Part shown: in pieces, positions 55,305-63,667 of the stretch
Numbering within the stretch: position 1 is the first letter of the stretch
Layout: every line of letters starts with the position of its first letter
From: SZUA-430 sp040080835
GTDB taxonomy: Bacteria > Pseudomonadota > Alphaproteobacteria > Micropepsales > Micropepsaceae
Assembly (NCBI GenBank): GCA_040080835.1
Contig: JBEBHP010000003.1
Coordinates: forward strand, 226,125 to 290,124
Direction: 5' to 3'
DNA length: 64,000 nucleotides
Position numbers and translations under genes: made by a program
The notes under the pieces: model-generated
Databases searched by the model: none
What the model was told of the DNA's origin: nothing
Seen by the model: only the letters and a program-made list of their open reading frames with translations

Positions 55305-56174
55305 TCACGACTGGTCGAACTTGTCTTTCTTGCGCTTGCCGAACAACAGGCGCTGCTCCAGACGCTGGCGCAGCGCCTTGTAGTATGTGTTCAGGAACAT
55401 CTCGTCAGTTTCGTTTACGCGCCTTGCCCAGCTCAGCTTTGTGCGGATCTGGTTTGCAACCGCTTCCATGGCGGCGGGTTGGCTTGCGCGCAGGACCTTC
55501 TCGAGCACCTGAAGCTCCTTTACGCCGTACTGGTCGAGCTGGCCGTCGGTGAACGTCAGGACTGTGCCTGAACTTGCCTGTTCAGCGAGGTCGGGCAACA
55601 GTATCTGTTTGGGTGCTTTAAGCACCCAGGTGCCTGCAATCAGATCTCCTGCCCGCAGGCGGTCGCGGTTGAACAGCGGAAACAGAACAAAGATCCCGCA
55701 CCAGACTATCGCCGTGAGCGTGATCAGGGCTTCAATGCCTTCGCCCTGCGAGAACAGGAAGGCAATGGGCATGTAGAGCTCGAGCTCGCGCATCGCGTTG
55801 CGGGCAAAGACCGAGTCTGCCGTCAGGGCTGCGCCGTCGCGGGCCACCACGCGAAGTCCCATCATGCGCTTGCCGGGGGTGGCTGACCTGCGGCTCGCTT
55901 CAAACAGCGTGAAATAGAAGTTGCGCAGTACAAAGAAGCCCAGCATCCAGATGATGTAGGTCAGGTTGAAGGCTTCAAAATTGAACTGGGACAACATCGA
56001 AAAGAGACAGAGTGTGAGAAGCAGCAGGCTGCCCACGATGATCGACAGGTCGATGATCAGCGCGATCGCCCTGTCACCCAGCGGTGCCAGCCTGATGCGC
56101 AGGTCGACACCTTCCGGCGTCAACAATGAGCGGACGCCCGGCAACTCTGTGTGATCAGCGGTCATGCTGGCCAT
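55305..56174 (-). CDS. RDD-family membrane protein
   Basis: A 289-residue membrane protein of the RDD family. Four to five transmembrane helices lie in the first 200 residues (RLAPLGDRAIALIIDLSIIVG, with the RxxD of the family, and RSATPGKRMMGLRVVARDG). A soluble C-terminal tail of about 90 residues follows. Two starts compete. The ATG at 56174 has GGAGAGG upstream at proper spacing and is preferred over 56165. It overlaps the SpoIIM-like gene by 20 bases and ends the six-gene MoxR operon. Confidence 0.88.
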   Translation of the reverse strand: MASMTADHTELPGVRSLLTPEGVDLRIRLAPLGDRAIALIIDLSIIVGSLLLLTLCLFSMLSQFNFEAFNLTYIIWMLGFFVLRNFYFTLFEASRRSATPGKRMMGLRVVARDGAALTADSVFARNAMRELELYMPIAFLFSQGEGIEALITLTAIVWCGIFVLFPLFNRDRLRAGDLIAGTWVLKAPKQILLPDLAEQASSGTVLTFTDGQLDQYGVKELQVLEKVLRASQPAAMEAVANQIRTKLSWARRVNETDEMFLNTYYKALRQRLEQRLLFGKRKKDKFDQS

Positions 56175-57156
56175 TGGCGCCTCTCCGGTAGAAATATGAG
56201 AACCACAGGAAACCCGTGAGACTCGCGATTGCATAGCGTGCGATGTCGGATGTGACGAGTTGGCGACCAAAGCCTTCCAGAAGTCCCGCCATCAACAGCA
56301 TGATCGTCACGCCGATCATTGCGATGGCACCCAGCTTTCCTGCATTTGTAGCGGCCGTGATGCGCGAGAGGTCGCGCGGGAATGCGATGGACCAGCCGAT
56401 GCGCAGACCAGCGGCACCGGCCAGAATCACGGCGAAGAGTTCTGTCACGCCGTGGATCACGATCCAGCCGGTGAATTCAAACCCCAACCCCCTGGACATG
56501 AAAAGCGCCATCATCGCACCAAGCACCGTGCCGTTGTACGCCAGCAGAAGGGAGGAGGGGAGGCAGAACGCAAAACCGAGGGCGAAGGCAAAGAAAGCCA
56601 CCTGCGCGTTGTGCGTGAAGAGATAGGTCGCGAATACGCTCAGGCCACCGGATTCCGCGGGGTCGGCGTAAAGCGTTTTCCTGAGTTCCTCGGTGGTTGC
56701 AGCGGTGTCTCGGCCACCTGCCATCTCTGGTGAAACGAAGGCCGAGTACCAGTCAGGGTCTGCCGTCACGAGCAGGAATGCGGTCAGCGCACCAGCCAGC
56801 GTGATGAGCGCTGCGACTGCGGTTTCGGCCCATATGGCCGACACTGCGGCCGGCCAGTCGACGGAGAAGAACCTGCCGAGGCGTTCCCGGAACGATGTAC
56901 GTGAACCGTAGACGAAGAAGTAGGCGCGGGCGGAAAGGGTCTCGAGATAGCCGATCAGTGCCTGGTCCAGCGAGGTCGCGCGTGCGACAGACAGCGACGA
57001 GAGCGCTGCACGATAGAGCGCCGGAAGCGACAGCATCTCTTCGTCGCTGAGTTTCGATACAGACTTCTTTTCTGCGCGGTCGAGCAGTTGTTCGAGCTGG
57101 CGCCAGGATCCTTCGCGCTCTTTTCGGAACCGCAGGCTGCGGAGCGTTGCATCCAT
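56155..57156 (-). CDS. SpoIIM-family (stage II sporulation protein M-like) membrane protein
   Basis: A 333-residue protein. An N-terminal helical cytoplasmic part (EGSWRQLEQLLDRAEKKS) is followed by about six transmembrane helices with FAFALGFAFCLPSSLLLAYNGTVLG and HGVTELFAVILAGAAGLRIG, the SpoIIM/DUF95 signature. In non-sporulating bacteria such proteins sit in MoxR/DUF58 operons, as here. It is two bases after DUF58 and overlaps the RDD gene. The molecular role is unknown. Confidence 0.9.
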   Translation of the reverse strand: MDATLRSLRFRKEREGSWRQLEQLLDRAEKKSVSKLSDEEMLSLPALYRAALSSLSVARATSLDQALIGYLETLSARAYFFVYGSRTSFRERLGRFFSVDWPAAVSAIWAETAVAALITLAGALTAFLLVTADPDWYSAFVSPEMAGGRDTAATTEELRKTLYADPAESGGLSVFATYLFTHNAQVAFFAFALGFAFCLPSSLLLAYNGTVLGAMMALFMSRGLGFEFTGWIVIHGVTELFAVILAGAAGLRIGWSIAFPRDLSRITAATNAGKLGAIAMIGVTIMLLMAGLLEGFGRQLVTSDIARYAIASLTGFLWFSYFYRRGANGQHDR

Positions 57157-57158
57157 GA

Positions 57159-58472
57159 TCAGAGCCGCTCCTTCCGGCGCAGTTCGTCGTAGGCTGCGAT
57201 CAGTCCTGGTCCGAGATTGCCGACCGGGACATCCAGAATGTGAATGCCAAGGCGTTTCAACCGGGCCAGCACCACGCTTCGTTCCCGCAGGAGCTGGTTT
57301 GCGATGACAGACCTTGTCACATCCGACGGTGAATTCAGACCGCCCTCGCGCATCTGTTCGAGCTCTTCATCCTGGAACGTGACGAAGATGATCAGATGCT
57401 TGCGCGCAAGCCGCGTGAGATTTTCAATCATCAACTCGGCGCTGATTGTGTCGGCGAAGTCCGTAAAGACGACCACCATTGAACGACGCTGCAGGCGCTC
57501 TGCCAGTGTCGCAAGTCCCAGAGTGTGATTGGTCTCGTTACTCGAGTATTCGATTTCGCTGGTCACGGCCTTAAGGTGACCGAAGGCACGGGCGCCAGTC
57601 ACGAAGCCGGTCGAGAGATTTGGCTGGGCGTCGAAACCAAACATGCTGACGCGGTCACCCAGCTTCAATCCTACATAAGCGAGCGAAAGCGCGGCGTTCA
57701 GGGCGCGGTCGACCTTTGGGGCTCCACCCACCGGCTCGCACATCAGGCGCCCTGTATCGATGGCAAATGCAAGCTGGTGGTTGCGCTCGATGCGCACTTC
57801 CTTCGCCAGAAGGTTGAGATGCCTGGCGGATTGCTTCCAGTCAACGAGCCTGCGGTCCATTCCGGATTCGAACTTCGCCAGTGCGTCGAATTCGGAACCG
57901 TCGCCGCGATCCTTGAGCGGCTTCAGGCCGTGCACCTGGGTGCGGGAAAAGAGTCTTGCTGCTTCGCGTTCCACAGAGTCGAAATCGGGTGTGATGGCAA
58001 TCTGGCTGTTCAATGAGGTGACGCGCTGACACCATGCCAGACCCAGTGGACCCTGCCAGCGAATATAGGCGTCGTTGATGCTGCCTGCACCACGACGATG
58101 CGGGCTCAGCTTAAAAGCGGTCTGGCCATAACCGTCAACAAGACCAATTGTTCGCCGGGCCGGGGAAGGCGAGAAGAACTCATTGGTGTCAATGGATATT
58201 TCGGCCGAAGGCGCTGGGGAGTTCTCGAACGTCACGTAAAACGAGACTGTGACGTCGCCGGCGCCGACGCCCACCATGCGTGGCGCATTCGTTTCCACTT
58301 TCACCTTGTCATTGAACCGGGCGAGCTGGGCATCAGCAATGACAAGCGCCAGCACGGCAAGTGCCCACGCCGGCCCGAGCGGCCATGCCGCTGGCGCGAT
58401 GGCCGCGAGCAGAAGCGACAAGGGCGCTCCTGCGGCAGCAATCAATATTGCGCGGCTGGTGGGGGCGATCAT
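57159..58472 (-). CDS. DUF58 domain protein (vWA-like)
   Basis: A 437-residue protein with two N-terminal transmembrane helices. The DUF58 core (SARHLNLLAKEVRIERNHQLAFAIDTGRLM) has a vWA-like metal-binding pattern in AIDTGRLM and FTDFADT. DUF58 proteins are almost always next to MoxR ATPases, and the pair is thought to act in assembly or activation of large complexes, often cell-envelope related. It lies 10 bases after moxR and two before the SpoIIM-like gene. Confidence 0.9.
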   Translation of the reverse strand: MIAPTSRAILIAAAGAPLSLLLAAIAPAAWPLGPAWALAVLALVIADAQLARFNDKVKVETNAPRMVGVGAGDVTVSFYVTFENSPAPSAEISIDTNEFFSPSPARRTIGLVDGYGQTAFKLSPHRRGAGSINDAYIRWQGPLGLAWCQRVTSLNSQIAITPDFDSVEREAARLFSRTQVHGLKPLKDRGDGSEFDALAKFESGMDRRLVDWKQSARHLNLLAKEVRIERNHQLAFAIDTGRLMCEPVGGAPKVDRALNAALSLAYVGLKLGDRVSMFGFDAQPNLSTGFVTGARAFGHLKAVTSEIEYSSNETNHTLGLATLAERLQRRSMVVVFTDFADTISAELMIENLTRLARKHLIIFVTFQDEELEQMREGGLNSPSDVTRSVIANQLLRERSVVLARLKRLGIHILDVPVGNLGPGLIAAYDELRRKERL

Positions 58473-58482
58473 TTCCTGGCGG

Positions 58483-59433
58483 CTACCTTGGTGCGTCGAT
58501 CTGATCGATGATGGTCCTCAGAGCAGCGTCCGTGGTGCGCCCTTCGATCTCGGCTGATGGCGAGAGAATGACTCGGTGGCGCAGTGCTGGCAGCGTCAGC
58601 GATTTGACGTCGTCCGGAATGACATAGTCGCGTCCGTCCAATGCGGCACGCGCGCGAGCCCCGGCGGCCAGCATGGCAGCGGCGCGTGGCGACGCGCCGA
58701 GTTCAAAGGTGCGCCCTTCCCGTGTGGAGCGGATGAGACGCACGACATAGTCGATGACTTCCTTCGGCAAACGAACCGTCGACACGAGTTCAACCGCAGC
58801 CGTGAGAGTTTCTGCAGTCACAAGGGTCCTTGATTCGGGCGCGGCGTGGCCTGTGGGTCTTGTTCCTTGCTGCTCGACGATGCGCAATTCTTCTTCAAGG
58901 CTTGGATAGGAGAGGGTGTGCTTGAACAGGAAACGGTCAAGCTGGGCTTCCGGAAGCGGGTACGCACCCTGCTGCTCTATCGGGTTCTGGGTTGCAATGA
59001 CCGTGAAGCGGGGGCTGAGCGCGTGACGCTTGCCGTCAAGTGTCACGCCGCGTTCCTGCATGGCTTCCAGAAGGGCAGCCTGGGTCTTCGGGGGCGTTCG
59101 GTTTATTTCATCGGCGAGAAGAATGTCGCAAAAGATAGGCCCTTTGGTGAGGGCAAAGGCGCTGGTCTGGAAGTTGAATAGGTTGGAGCCCAGAATGTCA
59201 CCGGGCATGAGGTCGGGTGTGAACTGGATGCGGCCGAACTGCAGGCCCAGCGTGCGCGAGAAGCATTGCGCAATGAGCGTTTTTGCCGTTCCGGGAGGGC
59301 CTTCGAGCAGAATGTGACCGCCTGCGAACATGGCAATCAGCATCAGATCAATGGTGTCGGACTGTCCAACGACGTTTTTGGAGATTTCAGCACGAATGTC
59401 ATTTGCAGTGCGACGCAAGTCATCGAGTTGCAC
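58483..59433 (-). CDS. MoxR-family AAA+ ATPase
   Basis: A 316-residue cytoplasmic AAA+ ATPase. The core has Walker A ILLEGPPGTAKTLIAQCFSR, Walker B ILLADEINRTPPKTQAALLEAM, sensor 1 FTVIATQNPIEQQGAYPLPEAQLDRF and C-terminal lid. MoxR proteins work as chaperone-like ATPases with vWA/DUF58 partners. It overlaps the DUF4350-like gene by 14 bases and is followed closely by DUF58. All catalytic motifs are intact. Confidence 0.95.
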   Translation of the reverse strand: MQLDDLRRTANDIRAEISKNVVGQSDTIDLMLIAMFAGGHILLEGPPGTAKTLIAQCFSRTLGLQFGRIQFTPDLMPGDILGSNLFNFQTSAFALTKGPIFCDILLADEINRTPPKTQAALLEAMQERGVTLDGKRHALSPRFTVIATQNPIEQQGAYPLPEAQLDRFLFKHTLSYPSLEEELRIVEQQGTRPTGHAAPESRTLVTAETLTAAVELVSTVRLPKEVIDYVVRLIRSTREGRTFELGASPRAAAMLAAGARARAALDGRDYVIPDDVKSLTLPALRHRVILSPSAEIEGRTTDAALRTIIDQIDAPR

Positions 59434-60667
59434 GAGTAATCTCCTGTTTCCAAGATTGGAGTTCTTTTGCTGAGGCGAGAGCTTCTGCGGCAGTCCTTGC
59501 GGCTGCAGCGCGTGACGCCAGGCCTGAGAACGGGCCGCTCAGATGTTTCTGAACAGCAACGCGGTCGAGTACAATGGTGACCTCGTCATCATTGTCCTGC
59601 GACAGGCCCAGGTGAGCCGCGGTTGTTGAGCGGACCAGGTCGGCATAGCGCCGGGCCATGGTGTGTTCGCGCCCGGCGAGCCTGAACAGGGCGGCAGAGT
59701 TTTCTGCGAGAGTCAGTTTTCCGAAGGCAAGTTTTCGTCCCGTGCGGGAAGCCGGCCCGTCTCGTGTTGCAGCGCGCCATGCTATCAGGGCCGAAACAAG
59801 TACAAAGCTGAGCGTCAGTGCCAGAAGAGGCGGTTCAAAAGCGAGCCGCATGATGCTGCGTGAGCGCAGGAAGCCATTGAGCGTCAGGTCGAAAGCAATG
59901 GGATCTCCGGCGGCTTTCAGCGCAGACAGGAGGGCTATTCCGGCTTTTGCTGTAGCGATATCCGCGATGCCCTGGTTGTTCAGGAGATCAGGCTCGCTCA
60001 GGACGTAGACGTCGTTCTTGTCCCTTTCGCGGATCACGCCGAGCACTGTCTCGCCTGACGCAGTCTGCAAGACCGGTGTCAGGTTCGGTGCGGAAATCGT
60101 CTGGAAGCTTTCGATGCTGCCCGTCGGTGTTGCCTGGGCGTCGTTCAGGAATTTTGCCTCGGATGGCTGGTAGCGAAGGCTCTGCGCGCCTGTGGCTTTC
60201 GTACGTTTGACTTTCAGTTTCGGTGCGAGTTCCTCAAGAGTTTCGGCAACTGTAACTTCCATCTGCGGTACGCCAGGACCCACCCAGCCATTGCGCTTCA
60301 TGCTGGGTGCCGCAAACCATTTCGGCAATACGACCAGCGTGCGCCATGATCCCAGGCTTTTGATTTCGAACTGCTTGAGCGGGGAACGCGGTGTCAGGAT
60401 GACCAGGTAACGGCTTTCGTTGCGAGCGGGTTCCGTGCGCCTGATCGTAACGGGCTCGCGCATCGATTTCAGCAACTTCACCATGCCCGAATAACCGATC
60501 GCAGAGCGCGACAGGGCGTGGGCCTGTGCGTCGTCGCCGTCCATGAAGTCAGGCGCAAAGGTTGACAGCGTGATGAAGGCCGAGAACGAGAATACACCGA
60601 CCAGAAAAAGCGTGATGGCGACTTTCGGAGAAAAGGTACTTGCCGGGGCCGGTGCGCGGGTGCTCAT
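59420..60667 (-). CDS. DUF4350-like membrane protein
   Basis: A 415-residue protein from the ATG at 60667 (MSTRAPAPAS), which overlaps the DUF4129 stop by four bases. One N-terminal transmembrane helix (KVAITLFLVGVFSFSAFITL) leads to a large periplasmic, GATase-like region of DUF4350 type. A second transmembrane helix (PPLLALTLSFVLVSALIAWRA) and a cytoplasmic tail follow. DUF4350 proteins are regular members of MoxR operons. No catalytic residues can be named. Confidence 0.8.
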   Translation of the reverse strand: MSTRAPAPASTFSPKVAITLFLVGVFSFSAFITLSTFAPDFMDGDDAQAHALSRSAIGYSGMVKLLKSMREPVTIRRTEPARNESRYLVILTPRSPLKQFEIKSLGSWRTLVVLPKWFAAPSMKRNGWVGPGVPQMEVTVAETLEELAPKLKVKRTKATGAQSLRYQPSEAKFLNDAQATPTGSIESFQTISAPNLTPVLQTASGETVLGVIRERDKNDVYVLSEPDLLNNQGIADIATAKAGIALLSALKAAGDPIAFDLTLNGFLRSRSIMRLAFEPPLLALTLSFVLVSALIAWRAATRDGPASRTGRKLAFGKLTLAENSAALFRLAGREHTMARRYADLVRSTTAAHLGLSQDNDDEVTIVLDRVAVQKHLSGPFSGLASRAAAARTAAEALASAKELQSWKQEITRATR

Positions 60668-61299
60668 GCTGGCGCGGCCTCGGAAACGAAGGTTTCGTAT
60701 GCGGTCCGACATTCGAGGAAACGCAACCTGTCAATCGAGCGGCCTGCAAAGAGCGACGTTTCGACCGCGCTTGCAATGTTCGAGAATGTCGCGCGTCCGG
60801 TCCCGGACAGATAAGTCACGCGCTCGATTTCGCGTGATGTCATTGCGGGTCCGATGCTTCCCGGGAAGGCCGTTTCCATGTCTTCGATGGAACGATGAAG
60901 TATGATGCGCACAGCTTCGGCGAAGCGCCCTTCGGCTGCAAGTCGGTCGGCCTCGTCAAGCAGCACATGGGCGCGCTGACGCGATGGCCTGAATTCCGGT
61001 ATTGGCAGATCGCCGGATGCTTCGGACACGCGTTTTGCGTCCGGCAGGCGCCGCATGATCTCGATTGCGATGGTGTAAAGGATCAAGCCAACGACAACGA
61101 TGACGCCTGCCCAGAAAATGTAGACGAAGTAGGGTGCGATGAAGCCAATGAATCTCGCCAGCGGTTCGAGCCAGTCCGGTGGCGAGGGTGGCGCATCGGG
61201 TTTGTCAAAGTGGAATTGCAGGGACGGGTCCGACAGCAACTCGTGATGAAGTCGCGCAAACTCTGCGTCATTCGCGCTGCTTGCGGTTGTTGCGGCCAT
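60664..61299 (-). CDS. DUF4129 domain protein
   Basis: A 211-residue protein with one strong transmembrane helix at about 52-80 (APYFVYIFWAGVIVVVGLILYTIAIE). The C-terminal DUF4129 domain (about 110-205; ADRLAAEGRFAEAVRIILHRSIEDMET and LRFLECRTAYETF) follows. DUF4129 belongs to MoxR/transglutaminase clusters. It is the first gene of the overlapping run DUF4129, DUF4350, MoxR, DUF58, SpoIIM and RDD, and is 58 bases downstream of the patatin gene. Confidence 0.85.
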   Translation of the reverse strand: MAATTASSANDAEFARLHHELLSDPSLQFHFDKPDAPPSPPDWLEPLARFIGFIAPYFVYIFWAGVIVVVGLILYTIAIEIMRRLPDAKRVSEASGDLPIPEFRPSRQRAHVLLDEADRLAAEGRFAEAVRIILHRSIEDMETAFPGSIGPAMTSREIERVTYLSGTGRATFSNIASAVETSLFAGRSIDRLRFLECRTAYETFVSEAAPA

Positions 61300-61357
61300 C
61301 AGGGTGATTCACCTCAATTGAAGCTGTAAGTGCCAGAGACGACTGTGTGTTGGCAAC

Positions 61358-62251
61358 TCAGGCTTTCAGGCTTGCCCTGATTTCGGGCAGCAACTTCTCG
61401 GTTGCGGCGGCGCCAATGGCGATTGCTTCCTTCGCGCGGTCAAATTCAAGCAGCGCGATTTTGCCGATATCGGAGTTGATTGTAATATCCGGGGGGTCGC
61501 TGGCCAGGCGCACGCGCGTCATGCGGTCGAGCAGAATGTTCAATGCGGCGACAGAAACTGTTGCCGTGGTGAGGGCGCCTGGTTCGTCACCGAAGAGCTG
61601 TCGGGCCACGAAGCGTTCGGGTTCGCGGAAAGCCGCGAGCGTCTTTTTCCAGGCGCTACCTTCTGCCTCGGGCACAATCTCGCGTGCAAAACGCTGGTTC
61701 GGGCTCTGGCTGGCAGGCAAGGGGACGGCAATCACGAATTGCGCACCCATGGCGCGGCACGCTGAGACCGGAACGGGATTCGTGATGCCGCCATCAATGA
61801 GGGGACGGTTGTCAATCATGGTAGGCACGAAAATCCCGGGCAGTGAGTAGGACGCCCGCATTGCCGTAATCAAGCTGCCGTTTTCAAGCCAGACCTCGTG
61901 ACCGCTCGGGATTTCAGTTGCGACGGCGGTGAACTTTTTTGCGAGCGTGCTGATCTCGTGATCGCCGATGATTTCGGAAAGTGCCTGTGCGACCCGGTCG
62001 CCCGAGACCAGGCCTCCGCCCTTGCCGAGGTTGAGGTCGGTCAGTTTCCAGATCGTCTTGCGGTCGAGAGCCAGAACAAAATGTTCGAGCTCGTCCAGCT
62101 TGCCGGCTGCAAAGGCTCCACCGACGATCGCGCCGACTGATGTTCCAGCGACAATCGATGGTTCAAATCCAGCCTTGCTGAGTGTTCGCAGGACGCCGAT
62201 ATGGGCCCAACCTCTCGCTCCGCCGCCGCCAAGTGCTACACCAATTTTCAT
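61358..62251 (-). CDS. Patatin-like phospholipase
   Basis: A 297-residue serine hydrolase of the patatin family, acting on membrane lipids or acyl esters. It shows the oxyanion loop GVALGGGGARGWAHIGVLR, the nucleophile elbow GTSVGAIVGG (Ser in GTSVG) and the catalytic Asp in the DGG motif (PLIDGGITNPVPVSACR). It lacks a signal peptide, so it may be cytoplasmic or peripheral. It is on the same strand and just upstream of the DUF4129 operon, so it might be co-transcribed with it. It is divergent from the P450 gene. Confidence 0.9.
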   Translation of the reverse strand: MKIGVALGGGGARGWAHIGVLRTLSKAGFEPSIVAGTSVGAIVGGAFAAGKLDELEHFVLALDRKTIWKLTDLNLGKGGGLVSGDRVAQALSEIIGDHEISTLAKKFTAVATEIPSGHEVWLENGSLITAMRASYSLPGIFVPTMIDNRPLIDGGITNPVPVSACRAMGAQFVIAVPLPASQSPNQRFAREIVPEAEGSAWKKTLAAFREPERFVARQLFGDEPGALTTATVSVAALNILLDRMTRVRLASDPPDITINSDIGKIALLEFDRAKEAIAIGAAATEKLLPEIRASLKA

Positions 62252-62332
62252 CAGCTCAGTCTGCCGTCATGAAGGCCGTGACTGCAATGGGAAACGTGAT
62301 ATGGATTTGGGTGAAAATCGCTGGAGCCTTAC

Positions 62333-63667
62333 ATGTTGCAGCCGCTTGCCGACCAGATCCTTGAAACATACTCGCCTGATCCGAAATACGGGCGCACATT
62401 TGCGTTTGATGCGCCCATTGATCTTGCGCATTACTCGGCATTCACGAACGGCCAACCGTTTGCGGCCTTCAAGCAGATGCGCGAGCATGCGCCCGTCTGC
62501 TGGTGCAGGGAGCCAACCGAACTCGGTGGTGGATTCTGGGCGCTGACGCGGCATGACGATGTCAGGCATGTCTCGCTGCATCCGCAAGTGTTCTCGTCCC
62601 AGAAGGGCGGGATCCTGATGGCTTATGGAAGTCCGGAGACGCGACATCCGATCCTGCACCGTGCGTCACTGGACCAGCTCATCAACATGGACCAGCCGAT
62701 TCACTTTGAATTGCGTCGGGAGCACCTGCCGTTCTTCACGCCGAAATATGTTGCTGACCTGAAAGTGAAGGTTGAGCGCAAAGTCACGACGCTGCTTGAT
62801 GCGATTGCCAGCAAGGGTACCTGCGACCTGGTCGAGTCAGTGTCTGCCGAACTGCCGCTCTATACGCTGTCTGAGATCCTGGGCATTCCTGAATCGGATC
62901 GGCCAAAGCTTGTTCGCTGGACGCATTTTCTCGAGATCGCGGGTTATGTCGTTGCCGAGAAGAACTTTGGCAAGATTGATCCGAACTTCTTTGGCGAGTT
63001 CATGTCCAATGTCGGCGAGATGTTCGAATTCGGGCGTGACATTCTTTTGAAGCGGCGCAAGGAGCCGAAGGCTGACCTCCTGACGGCGCTGGCGCACGCC
63101 AAGGTGCAGGGAGACCTGCTGCCCGACAATTATCTTGACGGCTCGTGGCTGCTCATCGTGTTTGCAGGCAATGACACGACGCGCAATTCGATCTCGGGCA
63201 CAATGAAGCTGCTCACCGAATTTGCCGACCAGAAGAGCCGTGTGCAAAACGACCTGTCGCTGTTGCCGACAATGGTGGATGAAGCCATCCGCATGGTTTC
63301 GCCCGTCATGTATATGCGCCGGACTGCAACGCAGGACACCGAGATTCGTGGGCAGAGAATTGCCGAAGGCGAGAAGGTGATCATGTATTACGGTGCGGCC
63401 AACAGGGATCCTTCGGTGTTTCCTGATCCCGACCGGTTTGATGCCGCGCGCGCCAACGGGCGCGATCACGTTGCTTTTGGAATCGGTCCGCATGTGTGCC
63501 TCGGTCAGCGGGTTGCAAACATGCAGCTTGAAGCGGCATATCGCCAGATCCTGACGCGGTTTCCCGACATGCACTGGAATGGTGAAATTGATATCGCACC
63601 GAACAACTTTGTTCATGCGATCCGCAAGATCGGCGTGGATTTCACACCGGAAAGGCACGCGCCATGA
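62333..63667 (+). CDS. Cytochrome P450
   Basis: A 444-residue soluble bacterial P450. The I-helix has FAGNDTTRNSISG (acid-alcohol pair in NDTTRN), the K-helix ExxR is DEAIRMVSP-type (EAIR), and the heme-thiolate loop is FGIGPHVCLGQRVA, with the ligand Cys at residue 389. Length and motifs are like bacterial CYPs that hydroxylate steroids, terpenes or fatty acids. The substrate is unknown. GGAG lies six bases before the ATG. The stop overlaps the following acyl-CoA carboxylase gene by four bases (ATGA), suggesting a shared degradation pathway. No ferredoxin gene is seen here. Confidence 0.93.
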   Translation: MLQPLADQILETYSPDPKYGRTFAFDAPIDLAHYSAFTNGQPFAAFKQMREHAPVCWCREPTELGGGFWALTRHDDVRHVSLHPQVFSSQKGGILMAYGSPETRHPILHRASLDQLINMDQPIHFELRREHLPFFTPKYVADLKVKVERKVTTLLDAIASKGTCDLVESVSAELPLYTLSEILGIPESDRPKLVRWTHFLEIAGYVVAEKNFGKIDPNFFGEFMSNVGEMFEFGRDILLKRRKEPKADLLTALAHAKVQGDLLPDNYLDGSWLLIVFAGNDTTRNSISGTMKLLTEFADQKSRVQNDLSLLPTMVDEAIRMVSPVMYMRRTATQDTEIRGQRIAEGEKVIMYYGAANRDPSVFPDPDRFDAARANGRDHVAFGIGPHVCLGQRVANMQLEAAYRQILTRFPDMHWNGEIDIAPNNFVHAIRKIGVDFTPERHAP

